This document shows, piece by piece, positions 51,980-62,215 of a DNA stretch of 64,000 nt. The stretch's first letter is position 1. Every line of letters begins with the position of its first letter. Below the pieces are notes generated by a model that saw nothing but the letters and a program-made list of their open reading frames with translations, had not been told where the DNA came from and made no database searches. The stretch comes from Weeksella massiliensis (GTDB lineage: Bacteria; Bacteroidota; Bacteroidia; Flavobacteriales; Weeksellaceae), in NCBI GenBank assembly GCA_000751595.1, contig CCMH01000014.1:1-64000 (forward strand), in the 5' to 3' direction. Both the position numbers and the translations under genes were made by a program.

Positions 51980-53157
51980 GCAAAAAAGCAGTTTTAGCCT
52001 ATAGTGGTGGCTTAGATACTTCGTACTGTTTAGTGAACCTTACACAAGAACAAGGAATGGAAATGCATACTGTGATTGTGAACACAGGTGGATTTTCTAA
52101 AGAAGAACTGAAAGAAATAGAAGAACGTGCCTACGAATTAGGTTCTGCAAAACATGTAACAATCGATATTACCGAAAAATATTTTACCGATTGTGTTCGT
52201 TATTTGATCTACGGAAATGTGTTGAAAAATAATACGTATCCACTTTCTGTGAGTGCAGAAAGAATGTTTCAATCTATTGCGATTGCAGAATATGCAAAAG
52301 AAATAGACGCCGAATACATTGTGCATGGTTCTACTGGAGCCGGAAACGATCAGATTCGGTTCGATGTTGCTTTTGCGGTAATATCTCCTCAATCGAAAAT
52401 TATTACTCCAATCCGCGACGAGAAATTATCCCGCCAACAAGAGGTGGATTATTTACAATCGAAAGGCGTTCATTATAGTTGGGAGAAAGCCAAATACTCG
52501 ATTAATAAAGGAATTTGGGGAACATCGGTAGGAGGTGTTGAAACCTTAACATCCGATCAGGCTTTACCAGAAGAAGCTTATCCTACTCAATTATCCAAAA
52601 CAGAACCATCGGTTATCGAGATAGAATTTGAGAAAGGAATACCAACTGCGCTCAACGGAGAAAAATTATCGGCTGTAGAACTCATCCAAAAACTAAATGA
52701 AATTGGTGGTGAATACGCAATCGGAAGAGATATACATGTTGGTGATACCATTTTAGGAATCAAAGGACGTGTAGGTTTCGAGGCGCCTGCTGCTTATTTG
52801 CTTATCAAAGCGCATCATTTATTAGAAAAACATACCCTTACCAGATGGCAATTATTGCACAAGGATACTTTGGCAAATTGGTACGGAACTTTGTTGCACG
52901 AAGCTCAATATTTAGATCCTGTGATGAGAGATATCGAAGCATTCTTAGAATCGTCTCAAAAACATGTCACCGGAAAAGTAAAAGTTCAATTGAATCCTTA
53001 TCATTTTTCTATGATCGGAATCGAATCGCCGTATGATATGATGCAATCGAAAGTTGCCACGTATGGCGAAGAAAATGAGGCTTGGGATTCGAGAGATGCA
53101 AGAGGTTTTATTAAGATATTCGGAAATCAATTAAAAATTGTTCATAGCTTCGATTAA
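51976..53157 (+). CDS. argG: Argininosuccinate synthase
   Basis: 393 residues starting KKAVLAYSGGLDTS, the PP-loop ATP-binding motif, with HGSTGAGNDQIRFD for aspartate/citrulline binding. It joins citrulline and aspartate using ATP. The partner lyase ArgH is not in the window. Confidence 0.96.
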   Translation: MSKKAVLAYSGGLDTSYCLVNLTQEQGMEMHTVIVNTGGFSKEELKEIEERAYELGSAKHVTIDITEKYFTDCVRYLIYGNVLKNNTYPLSVSAERMFQSIAIAEYAKEIDAEYIVHGSTGAGNDQIRFDVAFAVISPQSKIITPIRDEKLSRQQEVDYLQSKGVHYSWEKAKYSINKGIWGTSVGGVETLTSDQALPEEAYPTQLSKTEPSVIEIEFEKGIPTALNGEKLSAVELIQKLNEIGGEYAIGRDIHVGDTILGIKGRVGFEAPAAYLLIKAHHLLEKHTLTRWQLLHKDTLANWYGTLLHEAQYLDPVMRDIEAFLESSQKHVTGKVKVQLNPYHFSMIGIESPYDMMQSKVATYGEENEAWDSRDARGFIKIFGNQLKIVHSFD

Positions 53158-53167
53158 TTGATTGGTT

Positions 53168-53197
53168 AAAGTGAGTTCATTCAGTTGAACTCACTTT
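53168..53197 (+). terminator. Hairpin after argG (partial terminator or processing site)
   Basis: AAAGTGAGTTCA / TGAACTCACTTT, arms of 12 with a short loop, followed only by CTTG, not a full T tract. It may lower expression of argC onward or stabilise the argG part of the transcript. Confidence 0.5.
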
Positions 53198-53241
53198 CTT
53201 GTAAATAGCTTATCCAACAAAAAAACAAAAACAAACAAAAC

Positions 53242-54228
53242 ATGAAAAACAAAATAACCGTAAGTATTGTAGGAGGTGCCGGATACACAGCCGGAGAGCT
53301 TTTGCGTATCTTATTGCACCACCCGATGGTAGAAATTACTTCGGTTTACAGTACCTCGAACGCCGGAAACCCGATTACCAAAGTGCATGATGATTTGTTG
53401 GGCGATACAGAAATCTACTTTTCAGACACGATAGATCACAATGCTGATGTGGTTTTTTTGTGCTTAGGACATGGAAAATCTGCTGAATTTCTTTCGAAAA
53501 ATTCGTACTCAGATCAAACGGTTATTATCGATCTTAGCAATGATTTCCGATTAGAAAAAGATCATCACTACCAGAACAGAAACTTTGTGTACGGATTACC
53601 GGAATACAATAGATCAGACATTCAACAGGCCAAAAATATTGCCAATCCTGGTTGTTTTGCTACGGCGATTCAATTAGCTTTGTTGCCTTTGGCTGCGAAA
53701 AAAGAAATAAAATCTGCTATCCATATCAATGCGATAACCGGCTCTACTGGAGCAGGGCAAAGTCTTTCGCCCTCTACGCATTTCAGTTGGCGAAACAACA
53801 ATGTGTCTTTTTATAAAGAATTTTCGCATCAGCACGAAGGCGAAATTTATCAAACATTACATGTTTTGGATACCAATGTCGAGCATAAATTGTATTTCTT
53901 ACCAATGCGCGGCAATTTTACACGCGGTATTTTGGCAGGAGTTTATCTCGAGTCTGATTTGTCTGAAAATGAAGCGATTGAGCTTTATAAAAATTATTAT
54001 CAAAACCATCCTTTTACAATTATTTCTGATGCAGAAATTGCACTCAAACAAGTGGTCAATACCAATAAATGTTTGTTGAATATCAAAAAAGAAGGCAACG
54101 TTTTGCTCATCACCTCGATTATAGATAATCTAACAAAAGGTGCGGCTGGACAAGCGGTACAAAATATGAATTTAATTTTTGGGTGGGAAGAAACCCTTGG
54201 TTTACAACTAAAACCAGTAGCTTTTTAG
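53242..54228 (+). CDS. argC: N-acetyl-gamma-glutamyl-phosphate reductase
   Basis: 328 residues. GGAGYTAGEL near the N-terminus binds NADPH, and ANPGCFATAIQLALLPL carries the catalytic cysteine. It reduces acylglutamyl phosphate to the semialdehyde. Confidence 0.96.
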   Translation: MKNKITVSIVGGAGYTAGELLRILLHHPMVEITSVYSTSNAGNPITKVHDDLLGDTEIYFSDTIDHNADVVFLCLGHGKSAEFLSKNSYSDQTVIIDLSNDFRLEKDHHYQNRNFVYGLPEYNRSDIQQAKNIANPGCFATAIQLALLPLAAKKEIKSAIHINAITGSTGAGQSLSPSTHFSWRNNNVSFYKEFSHQHEGEIYQTLHVLDTNVEHKLYFLPMRGNFTRGILAGVYLESDLSENEAIELYKNYYQNHPFTIISDAEIALKQVVNTNKCLLNIKKEGNVLLITSIIDNLTKGAAGQAVQNMNLIFGWEETLGLQLKPVAF

Positions 54229-54297
54229 AGTTTCATCCCTACGATAAAAAAATCAAAACAATAAAAAACAACGCAACAACAAAATATCAAAAAAATA

Positions 54298-55434
54298 ATG
54301 AAATTATTCGACGTATATCCAATCATGAATGTTACTCCTGTAAAAGCGAAAGATTGTATTCTTTGGGACGAAAACGGTGAGGAATATTTGGACTTATATG
54401 GCGGGCATGCTGTGATCTCGATCGGGCATTCTCATCCGTATTATGTAGAGAAATTAACCGAGCAAATCAATAAAATAGGATTTTATTCTAATTCAGTAAA
54501 AATTCCGATTCAGCAAGAATTAGCCGAGAAATTAGGGCGTCTTTCGGGTTACGAAGATTACACGTTATTCTTGGTAAATTCGGGTGCAGAAGCCAACGAA
54601 AATGCGGTGAAATTAGCCTCTTTTCATACTGGGAAAGATCGGGTGATTGCTTTTCGTGGTGCTTTCCATGGGCGAACTTCTGGGACGGTTGCGCTGACCG
54701 ATAACCCAAAAATTGTGGCTCCATATAATGCGCATCACAAGGTTTCTTTTGTAGATTATGATCTGAATGAAATCCAAAAAATTATCAATGGTGGCGATGT
54801 GGCTGCAGTGATTTACGAGCCGATTCAAGGTGTTGGTGGGATTATTTTACCTTCGGATGAGTTTGTGCAAGGTTTACGAAAGCTATGTACCGATAACGGA
54901 GTTATTCTCATTGCCGATGAAATCCAATGTGGATATGCACGTTCTGGGAAGTTTTTTGCTCATCAACATTCTAACATCAAAGCCGATCTGATTACGATGG
55001 CCAAAGGAATGGGGAATGGTTTCCCGATTGGTGGAGTTTTGATATCGCCCGATTTCGAAGCGTCTTATGGCTTGTTAGGAACTACTTTTGGAGGAAATCA
55101 TCTTGCTTGTGCGGCTGCTGTAGCGGTTTTGGATGTAATCGAAAAAGAAAATTTAATCGAAAACGCCAAAGAGATTGGTGAATATATCGGATTACAACTG
55201 AACAAGTTCCCGAAGATTAAAGAAGTTCGTGGTCGCGGTTCTATGATTGGAATCGAATTTGATTTTCCGATCAACGAACTCAAAAATAACTTATTAACCA
55301 AACATCATATTTTCGTAGGGTATGCCGGGAGCAACGTCATTCGATTGTTACCTCCACTGACCATTACCAAAGCGTATATCGATAAATTTATCAGTGCATT
55401 AGAAACAGAAATAAACATCATCATCAATGGATAA
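54298..55434 (+). CDS. argD: Class-III aminotransferase, acylornithine aminotransferase (ArgD-like)
   Basis: 378 residues. PLP enzyme with VNSGAEANENAVKLA and GAFHGRTSG, and the Schiff-base lysine in LITMAKGMGNGFPIGG. It transaminates N-acylglutamate semialdehyde to N-acylornithine. Confidence 0.95.
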   Translation: MKLFDVYPIMNVTPVKAKDCILWDENGEEYLDLYGGHAVISIGHSHPYYVEKLTEQINKIGFYSNSVKIPIQQELAEKLGRLSGYEDYTLFLVNSGAEANENAVKLASFHTGKDRVIAFRGAFHGRTSGTVALTDNPKIVAPYNAHHKVSFVDYDLNEIQKIINGGDVAAVIYEPIQGVGGIILPSDEFVQGLRKLCTDNGVILIADEIQCGYARSGKFFAHQHSNIKADLITMAKGMGNGFPIGGVLISPDFEASYGLLGTTFGGNHLACAAAVAVLDVIEKENLIENAKEIGEYIGLQLNKFPKIKEVRGRGSMIGIEFDFPINELKNNLLTKHHIFVGYAGSNVIRLLPPLTITKAYIDKFISALETEINIIING

Positions 55435-56509
55435 AAAAGTGAAAATTGTTTTCCAAGACGGTTTGGAAATAGAAGGTCAATCATTCGGAGCATATACTTC
55501 TGCTGCGGGTGAAATTGTTTTCAATACAGCAATGGTAGGATACAATGAGAGTTTAACAGATCCTTCGTACAAAGGTCAAATCATGGTGATGACTTTTCCG
55601 ATTGTAGGAAATTACGGTGTGCCAGATGATAAAAAAATGATCGATGAAATCGAAGCTTGGATAGAATCTAGCACAATTCAGGTTTCTGGTTTGGTTGTTT
55701 CTTATTATTCGGACGATTATTCACATTGGAATGCGATTCAAAAATTAGGAGATTGGTTAAAAGCGCACAACATTCCAGGTGTTTTTGGTGTTGATACGCG
55801 TGCAATAACTAAAAAGTTAAGAGAAGAAGGTTCTACATTAGCCAAAATTGTAGCCGATACAGAAATCGATTTTTACGATCCTAATACCGATCATTTGGTA
55901 GATCAGGTTTCGATAAAAGAAGTGAAACGATACAATGAAGGTGCAGAATACAAAGTTGTTTTGGTAGATTGTGGAGTGAAAAATAATATCATTCGTTGTC
56001 TGATTCATCGAGGAGTAGAAGTCATTCGTGTTCCTTGGGATTACGATTATTCTACACTTGCGTATGATGGATTATTTATTTCTAACGGTCCTGGAGATCC
56101 GCAAATGTGTACAACAACAATCGAAAATATCAGAAAATCTTTGCAAGAAAATCAACCCATTTTTGGGATTTGTTTAGGAAATCAATTGGTAAGTTTAGCT
56201 GCCGGAGCATCAACTTTCAAGTTGAAATATGGGCATCGTTCGCACAATCAACCGGTGCAATTAGTCGGAACTAAAAAATGTTTCATCACTTCTCAGAACC
56301 ATGGTTATGCAGTAGATGACACTCAATTACCAGCTGGTTTCAAAACTTTTTTCACCAATCTTAACGATGGAACATGTGAAGGAATTCGACACGAATCAAA
56401 ACCAATTTTCACGGTACAATTTCATCCAGAAGCTATGGGCGGACCGGTAGATACAGAATATCTATTTGACGAATTTATCGAGGAAATAAAAAAATATAAA
56501 AACGCATAA
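55427..56509 (+). CDS. carA: Carbamoyl-phosphate synthase small subunit
   Basis: 360 residues. The N-terminal CarA-specific domain is followed by a class I glutaminase with FGICLGNQL (catalytic Cys) and QFHPEAMGGP (catalytic His and Glu). It supplies ammonia to CarB. It overlaps argD by 8 bases. Confidence 0.97.
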   Translation: MDKKVKIVFQDGLEIEGQSFGAYTSAAGEIVFNTAMVGYNESLTDPSYKGQIMVMTFPIVGNYGVPDDKKMIDEIEAWIESSTIQVSGLVVSYYSDDYSHWNAIQKLGDWLKAHNIPGVFGVDTRAITKKLREEGSTLAKIVADTEIDFYDPNTDHLVDQVSIKEVKRYNEGAEYKVVLVDCGVKNNIIRCLIHRGVEVIRVPWDYDYSTLAYDGLFISNGPGDPQMCTTTIENIRKSLQENQPIFGICLGNQLVSLAAGASTFKLKYGHRSHNQPVQLVGTKKCFITSQNHGYAVDDTQLPAGFKTFFTNLNDGTCEGIRHESKPIFTVQFHPEAMGGPVDTEYLFDEFIEEIKKYKNA

Positions 56510-56520
56510 TCAGAACAACA

Positions 56521-59500
56521 ATGATCAACGATATAAAAAAAGTTTTAGTTTTAGGTTCAGGAGCCTTGAAAATTGGGGAAGCAGGTGAGTTCGATTACTC
56601 GGGTTCGCAAGCCCTAAAAGCCCTAAAAGAGGAAGGAATCAAAACCATCCTAATCAATCCAAATATTGCCACTGTCCAAACTTCCGAAGGAATTGCAGAC
56701 GAAATTTATTTCCTACCTGTAACACCTTATTTTGTAGAGAAAGTAATTGCCAAAGAAAAACCAGACGGAATTTTAGTTGCTTTCGGTGGACAAACTGCAC
56801 TGAATTGTGCTGTAGAACTCAATAAAAATAAAATATTCGAACAGTACAATGTACGCGTTTTAGGAACTCCAATTTCTGTAATCGAATCTACAGAAGATCG
56901 AGATATTTTTATCGAAAAATTAGACCAAATCGGTGTGCTTACTGCACGTTCAGAAGCTGTAGAAACTGTAGAAGACGCAATGGCTGCAGGGAAAAGAATT
57001 GGTTTTCCTTTGATTATTCGTGCCGCGTATGCGCTCGGTGGTTTAGGTTCTGGTTTTGCCAATAACGAAGAAGAATTATTCGAGTTGGTTGAAAAAGCTT
57101 TTACTTATTCGAATCAAGTTTTGGTCGAAGAGTCCCTCAAAGGTTGGAAAGAAGTTGAATACGAAGTTGTGCGCGATGCTGCCGATAATTGTATTACGGT
57201 ATGTAATATGGAGAATTTCGATCCGATTGGTGTTCATACCGGAGAATCCATTGTAGTGGCCCCATCGCAGACCTTGACCAATTCAGAATATCATAAATTA
57301 AGAGAAGTTGCCATCCGAACTATTCGTCATTTAGGAGTTATCGGAGAATGCAACATTCAATATGCGTTCGATCCGGTGTCAGAAGAATATCGTGTGATCG
57401 AAGTAAATGCTCGTTTATCAAGATCTTCAGCTTTGGCTTCAAAAGCGACCGGTTATCCTTTGGCTTTTGTTGCTGCAAAATTAGCGTTGGGTTACACCTT
57501 AGACGAACTGAAAAATAGTGTTACCAAAACGACATCGGCAATGTTCGAGCCTGCGTTAGATTATTGTGTAGTGAAATTGCCACGTTGGGATTTAACGAAA
57601 TTCTACGGCGTAAGAAGAAACATTGGTTCTGCTATGAAATCGGTAGGAGAGGTGATGGCAATCGGACGATCTTTTGAAGAAGCAATCCAAAAAGGAATTC
57701 GAATGCTCGATATCGGACATCGTGGATTTGTGGCAAATTCGTTCACAATTCCAGAAGGTGAATCATTGGATACTTGGCTTGCCGAACCTAATGACGAGCG
57801 TCTATATGCGATAACAGAAGCTTTCAAAGCAGGTTATTCTATCGAAAAAATTCATGATTTAACGAAAATCGACTTATGGTTTTTACAACGGTTAGAAAGA
57901 ATTTTCAGAACAGCTGAAAAAATTGAAGCTTTAGAACGTTTCGAGCAATTAGAAAAAGAACTTTTACATACTGCAAAAAAACAAGGTTTCTCTGATCAGC
58001 AAATCGGTGTCTTGATCAAAGGAGATCGCCTTGCGCATAGAAACGAATTGACAGTTCGCGAACTAAGAAAAAATTTCGGAATCTTACCAGTCGTTAAACA
58101 AATCGATACGTTGGCGGCAGAATTTCCGGCGCAAACCAATTATTTATACACCACTTATCACGGAACAGAAAATGATCTGAATCCTGAAACCGAAAAATCT
58201 GTTTGTATTTTAGGTTCGGGCGTTTATAGAATTGGTTCGTCGGTTGAGTTCGATTGGTGTGGAGTTAATGCTGCGCAAACTGCATCGAAAAATGGTTATA
58301 AAACTATCATCATCAATTATAATCCAGAAACGGTTTCTACCGATTACGATACGTCAGATCGTTTGTATTTTGAAGAATTAACCTTCGAACGTGTGATGGA
58401 TATTTTAGAATTCGAAAATCCTTTTGGTACGATCATTTCTACTGGAGGACAAATTCCGAATAATCTAGCCATGAAGTTGTATGATCAAAACAAAAATGTT
58501 TTAGGAACTTCTCCGTTGCGAATTGATGACGCAGAGAATCGTCATAAATTCTCAGAAATTCTAGACGAATTAGGGATCGATCAACCACGTTGGAAAGAAC
58601 TTTCTTCGCTAGAAGCGGTTCATACCTTTGTTGATGAGGTTGGTTTTCCGGTGCTTATTCGTCCTTCGTATGTACTTTCGGGTGCTGCGATGAACGTGGT
58701 ATCTAACACGCACGAATTAGATGCTTTCCTAAAATTAGCCAAAGAAGTTTCACCAGATTATCCGGTTGTGGTTTCGGAGTTTGTGCAAGGTGCAAAAGAA
58801 ATCGAATTGGATGCGGTTTGTCAAAACGGAGAAATTGTAGATTATGCCGTGTCAGAACATGTTGAGTTTGCAGGCGTGCACTCTGGGGATGCTACTATGT
58901 ATTATCCGCCGCAAAAAGTGTACATCGAAACTATTCGTCAGATGAGAAAAGTAGCAGCCAAAATAGCCAAACGTTTTGAAATTTCTGGTCCGATGAATAT
59001 TCAGTTCCTTTCACAAAATAATACCGTTCGCGTTATCGAAACCAATATTCGCGCATCGCGTTCTTTTCCTTTCGTTTCAAAAGTTTCTGGACATAATTTT
59101 ATCGAGAAAGCAACCAAAATTTTGTTAGGAATAGAAGTAGAAAAAGGAAGATCAGAAGTTGTTTATGATTTGGATTATGTTGGGGTAAAGGCATCGCAAT
59201 TCTCTTTTACTCGTTTGCAAGGGGCCGATCCTGTTTTGTCAGTGGACATGTCATCGACAGGTGAAGTTGGTTGTATCGGGGATACAGCAGAAGAAGCTTT
59301 GCTAAAATCGATGCTTTCGGTAGGATATAAAATCCCAGAAAAAACAGTGTTGATTTCGGGTGGCCCGATCGAATCGAAAGTGGCATTGTTAGGGCCGGCA
59401 AAAGAATTGATTGCCAAAGGATATAAAATTTATGCTACCGAAGGAACGCATAAATTCTTCACAGATAACGATGTTTATTCGACTTTGGTTTATTGGCCTT

Positions 59501-59748
59501 CGGATGAAAAAGAACCGAATGTAAGAACTTATTTACATGATCATAAATTAGATATGGTGATCAATATTCCGAAAAACTTAACCAAAGCTGAGTTGGATAA
59601 TGATTATCAGATTCGTAGAACAGCAGTGGATTTCAATATTCCGTTGATTACCAATGCTCGATTAGCTTCGGCTTTCATACATGCTTTTACAACTTTGTCG
59701 ATTGACGATCTGAAAATCAAAACATGGAACGAATACCGAAATAAATAA
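56521..59748 (+). CDS. carB: Carbamoyl-phosphate synthase large subunit
   Basis: 1075 residues. Two tandem ATP-grasp halves (KIGEAGEFDYSGSQALKAL and RIGSSVEFDWCGVNAAQTA at their starts) and a C-terminal MGS-like allosteric domain. It makes carbamoyl phosphate for arginine and pyrimidine synthesis. Its place in an arg operon suggests joint control by arginine. Confidence 0.98.
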   Translation: MINDIKKVLVLGSGALKIGEAGEFDYSGSQALKALKEEGIKTILINPNIATVQTSEGIADEIYFLPVTPYFVEKVIAKEKPDGILVAFGGQTALNCAVELNKNKIFEQYNVRVLGTPISVIESTEDRDIFIEKLDQIGVLTARSEAVETVEDAMAAGKRIGFPLIIRAAYALGGLGSGFANNEEELFELVEKAFTYSNQVLVEESLKGWKEVEYEVVRDAADNCITVCNMENFDPIGVHTGESIVVAPSQTLTNSEYHKLREVAIRTIRHLGVIGECNIQYAFDPVSEEYRVIEVNARLSRSSALASKATGYPLAFVAAKLALGYTLDELKNSVTKTTSAMFEPALDYCVVKLPRWDLTKFYGVRRNIGSAMKSVGEVMAIGRSFEEAIQKGIRMLDIGHRGFVANSFTIPEGESLDTWLAEPNDERLYAITEAFKAGYSIEKIHDLTKIDLWFLQRLERIFRTAEKIEALERFEQLEKELLHTAKKQGFSDQQIGVLIKGDRLAHRNELTVRELRKNFGILPVVKQIDTLAAEFPAQTNYLYTTYHGTENDLNPETEKSVCILGSGVYRIGSSVEFDWCGVNAAQTASKNGYKTIIINYNPETVSTDYDTSDRLYFEELTFERVMDILEFENPFGTIISTGGQIPNNLAMKLYDQNKNVLGTSPLRIDDAENRHKFSEILDELGIDQPRWKELSSLEAVHTFVDEVGFPVLIRPSYVLSGAAMNVVSNTHELDAFLKLAKEVSPDYPVVVSEFVQGAKEIELDAVCQNGEIVDYAVSEHVEFAGVHSGDATMYYPPQKVYIETIRQMRKVAAKIAKRFEISGPMNIQFLSQNNTVRVIETNIRASRSFPFVSKVSGHNFIEKATKILLGIEVEKGRSEVVYDLDYVGVKASQFSFTRLQGADPVLSVDMSSTGEVGCIGDTAEEALLKSMLSVGYKIPEKTVLISGGPIESKVALLGPAKELIAKGYKIYATEGTHKFFTDNDVYSTLVYWPSDEKEPNVRTYLHDHKLDMVINIPKNLTKAELDNDYQIRRTAVDFNIPLITNARLASAFIHAFTTLSIDDLKIKTWNEYRNK

Positions 59749-59774
59749 TCCTAAATAGAATATTTATTATATTG

Positions 59775-59806
59775 AAAAAATCCACTCAAATCGAGTGGAT
59801 TTTTTT
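59775..59806 (+). terminator. Terminator of the arg-car operon
   Basis: AAAATCCACTC / GAGTGGATTTT with A and T tracts on both sides, 27 bases after carB; it can also serve the convergent ankyrin gene, which ends at 59827. Confidence 0.92.
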
Positions 59807-59826
59807 GGTATGAATAGAATCAATTA

Positions 59827-60504
59827 TTATTTTAATAAATTGACAATTGCTTTGAAGTTTCTTTTCTCTGCATGCTCGAGTGGCGTTATTCCTTCCTTGT
59901 CCGGAATGTTTTTATCAGCTCCAGCTTTAAGTAAAATATCTATAATTTCTTGATGATTTTTGCTTCCATCCGACAACACCACCGCTTCCATAAGTGCAGT
60001 CCAACCCAAACGATTCACATGATTGATTGGGAAATTTGGTGTATTGGCCAAAAGTTGCGCAGTAGCAACATGACCTCGCTCGCAGGCAGGGATAAGCGCT
60101 GTTCCGTTGTAGCGATTATAGATTGAAAAATCTGCTCCATGTTCTAGGTAAAGCCTCACGAATTCAGTCATTCCTTCGGCACCAGCAAAAAGAAATGGCG
60201 AATCGGCAATATTATTTTGGGTATTGACATTGGCACCAGCCTCTACCAAAATTTTAGCAATCACTAAATTTTGGTTATATGTTGCGTAATGTAGCGGCGT
60301 ATTGCCATCCGTGTCTTGTTTATTTACATTTCGTTTGCTCGCTATCCAAGAGGAAACTTGATCGACATTGTTGCTTTTTGTTGCTTCTAAAATATCCATT
60401 TGAGCGATACTTTTTGGGTTAAGGTTACTTGGGTTTTGTGGATCAGAAAAACAACCCATGACCACAAAGAATAGTAAACAATTAACCATTACTAAACCTT
60501 TCAT
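59827..60504 (-). CDS. Ankyrin-repeat lipoprotein
   Basis: 225 residues with a lipobox (VVMGC, Cys18) and five to six ankyrin repeats from about residue 35 (DGNTPLHYATYNQNLVIAKILVEAGANVNTQ is the clearest). Lipid-anchored proteins with ankyrin repeats mediate protein binding at the cell envelope. No enzymatic domain. Met6 is a possible alternative start. Confidence 0.85.
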   Translation of the reverse strand: MKGLVMVNCLLFFVVMGCFSDPQNPSNLNPKSIAQMDILEATKSNNVDQVSSWIASKRNVNKQDTDGNTPLHYATYNQNLVIAKILVEAGANVNTQNNIADSPFLFAGAEGMTEFVRLYLEHGADFSIYNRYNGTALIPACERGHVATAQLLANTPNFPINHVNRLGWTALMEAVVLSDGSKNHQEIIDILLKAGADKNIPDKEGITPLEHAEKRNFKAIVNLLK

Positions 60505-60856
60505 ATGTTTATTTTTCTATATTTCATTCAATATAATTAATTAATTATAACTAAAGAATGATTTAACGTAGATTTAAGACACTTTAAGGCAAGTTTATTA
60601 TTGCTTTTTTAAGTTTTAGAATATACAGTGTAGGTGTGTCGTAAAAATACGAGGAAAAATCGTATATTTGGACAATATTTTTATATATTATATTTTTCAA
60701 TCGAAAAGTCATCCCTTCTTTGTCAGAAAAATTAATATTTGTAAGCCGAAAGAACATTAGGAAAAAAAGGGAACAACCTTATATAAACAAAGAGTTTTTA
60801 GATAAAAGCAAAAACGAACAATTTGTTTCTCTAATATTAGATTACCATATATTTTT
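60505..60856. other. Intergenic region with one promoter box
   Basis: 352 AT-rich bases between divergent genes. The only clear signal is TATATTTG (60663-60670) facing the TPR gene. No gene, tRNA or repeat was found. Confidence 0.5.
60663..60670 (+). promoter_or_regulatory. -7 box TATATTTG for the TPR gene
   Basis: A TAnnTTTG match with a leader of about 180 bases to the ATG at 60857. No -33 TTG at the expected distance. Confidence 0.4.
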
Positions 60857-61387
60857 ATGAATTCGAATAACCGTAAATATTATTTTCAAGCGTTGGATAA
60901 TTTCCCTTTCAATATGGAGGAAACGATAGAAGCGCTGAATTATGCTTTGTCATACGACGAAAAAGATAGCGATTGTTTGGTTTTGATGGCGAAAGTCTAT
61001 GCTGAGGTAATGGAAGAATACGAAACTGCAAAAGAGTATTTTTCTTTGGCAATGGAGTATAACTTGAATAATCTGAAAATCTATGCGCCTTATGCAGATT
61101 GTCTTATCCAGAATGAAGATTTTGATGAAGCAGAAAGATTGCTCGATTTTGCAATGAAACTGAAAGGAATCGATCGTTCGGGGCTTTGGTTGAATAAAGC
61201 TAAAATTGCTGATATGCACCGAAATAAACGTGAGATTAATCGTTGTATAAAAGAAGCAAAAGCTTCTACCAAAACCGTAGAGCAGCTAGAAGCAATCGAA
61301 AACTATGAAAATTTCATAGAACGTAAATATCCTCGGACAACAACAAGCCCGAAGAAATCTAACAAAATAACTAAAGCTACCAAATAG
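60857..61387 (+). CDS. Tetratricopeptide-repeat protein
   Basis: 176 residues with four helical TPR-like repeats from about residue 15 to 150 (EETIEALNYALSYDEKDSDCLVLMAKVYAE and ETAKEYFSLAMEYNLNNLKIYAPYADCL). No signal peptide, so cytoplasmic. A basic tail follows. Its stop codon lies inside the loop of the terminator hairpin. Confidence 0.82.
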   Translation: MNSNNRKYYFQALDNFPFNMEETIEALNYALSYDEKDSDCLVLMAKVYAEVMEEYETAKEYFSLAMEYNLNNLKIYAPYADCLIQNEDFDEAERLLDFAMKLKGIDRSGLWLNKAKIADMHRNKREINRCIKEAKASTKTVEQLEAIENYENFIERKYPRTTTSPKKSNKITKATK

Positions 61388-61398
61388 GTAGCTTTTTT
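61373..61398 (+). terminator. Terminator whose loop contains the stop codon
   Basis: AAAGCTACC / GGTAGCTTT with the loop AAATA carrying the start of the TAG stop. Transcript end and translation end coincide. Confidence 0.88.
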
Positions 61399-61477
61399 TA
61401 TGAAATTATAAATAAAATAAAAATACGTTAAAAAATATTTATACCTTAATCGAAATTAATTATAAAAATAGAAATCT

Positions 61478-61801
61478 ATGAAATCGCTAACAGTATTCGT
61501 GTCAGCATTCACATTTTTAGCTTTTGTTTCGTGCAATAAGAAAGTAGAAAACAACGAAGAAAATAAAAATGTTTTTGTTGCCAATTGTGTGTCAGCCGCT
61601 AAGAAAGAAACTGCAGGAATGTTCAAAGACGAGGACATTAACACATATTGTGATTGTGCTGCAGAGAAAGCATTAGGTGAATTTACAACTGCAGAAATGT
61701 TACAACTTAATGTAGCAGGAGAAGGGTCGGATGTACAAAAACGCTTAATGGAAGTAATCCAGCCTTGTATCGATGACTTATCGAAAAAAGTACAACCTTA
61801 A
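61478..61801 (+). CDS. Small cysteine-containing lipoprotein
   Basis: 107 residues. Lipobox FVSC (Cys19). Mature protein with the pattern Cys-(about 22)-YCDC-AAEKALGEFT-(about 23)-QPC; paralogous to the next gene. A predicted disulfide-linked domain of unknown role, probably periplasmic. Confidence 0.8.
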   Translation: MKSLTVFVSAFTFLAFVSCNKKVENNEENKNVFVANCVSAAKKETAGMFKDEDINTYCDCAAEKALGEFTTAEMLQLNVAGEGSDVQKRLMEVIQPCIDDLSKKVQP

Positions 61802-61871
61802 TTTTTTTTCTTGATTAGAAAAAATGGTATATGCTTTGTTGAGGTAATAGAACAATTGAAAAAAAGAATTC

Positions 61872-62165
61872 ATGAAAAAACTTATTACATTAGGAGTAAT
61901 CCTTTTATCTGCAAATGTATTTTGCCAAAAAAACGATCTGAAAAAGAATTTTATAGATAGTTGTAAAAAAGAAGTGCAATCCTCAATTGGGAAATATTCT
62001 GAGAAAGATTTAGGTGATTATTGTAGCTGTGCTGCAAACAAAGTTGCAAAAGATTTTACATCTTCAGAATTAGAGAAATTGGATAATGGAGCACCAGAAA
62101 TGAAGGATAAATTAGTTGCTACAGTAGAACCTTGTGTTGCTGAGCTTCGTAAACAAGCCTTGTAA
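61872..62165 (+). CDS. Small cysteine-containing secreted protein (paralogue)
   Basis: 97 residues. Signal peptide ending near NVFCQ; mature part SCKKE-YCSCAANKVAKDFT-EPCV repeats the cysteine spacing of the previous gene. No lipobox is certain, since the Cys in VFCQ could serve as one. Function unknown. Confidence 0.78.
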   Translation: MKKLITLGVILLSANVFCQKNDLKKNFIDSCKKEVQSSIGKYSEKDLGDYCSCAANKVAKDFTSSELEKLDNGAPEMKDKLVATVEPCVAELRKQAL

Positions 62166-62183
62166 ATCAAATTGATAAAAAAT

Positions 62184-62213
62184 AAAAAAAGCTCGAATCA
62201 TCGAGCTTTTTTT
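62184..62213. terminator. Terminator between convergent genes
   Basis: AAAAGCTCGA / TCGAGCTTTT around a 4-base loop with A and T tracts on either side. Confidence 0.92.
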
Positions 62214-62215
62214 AT

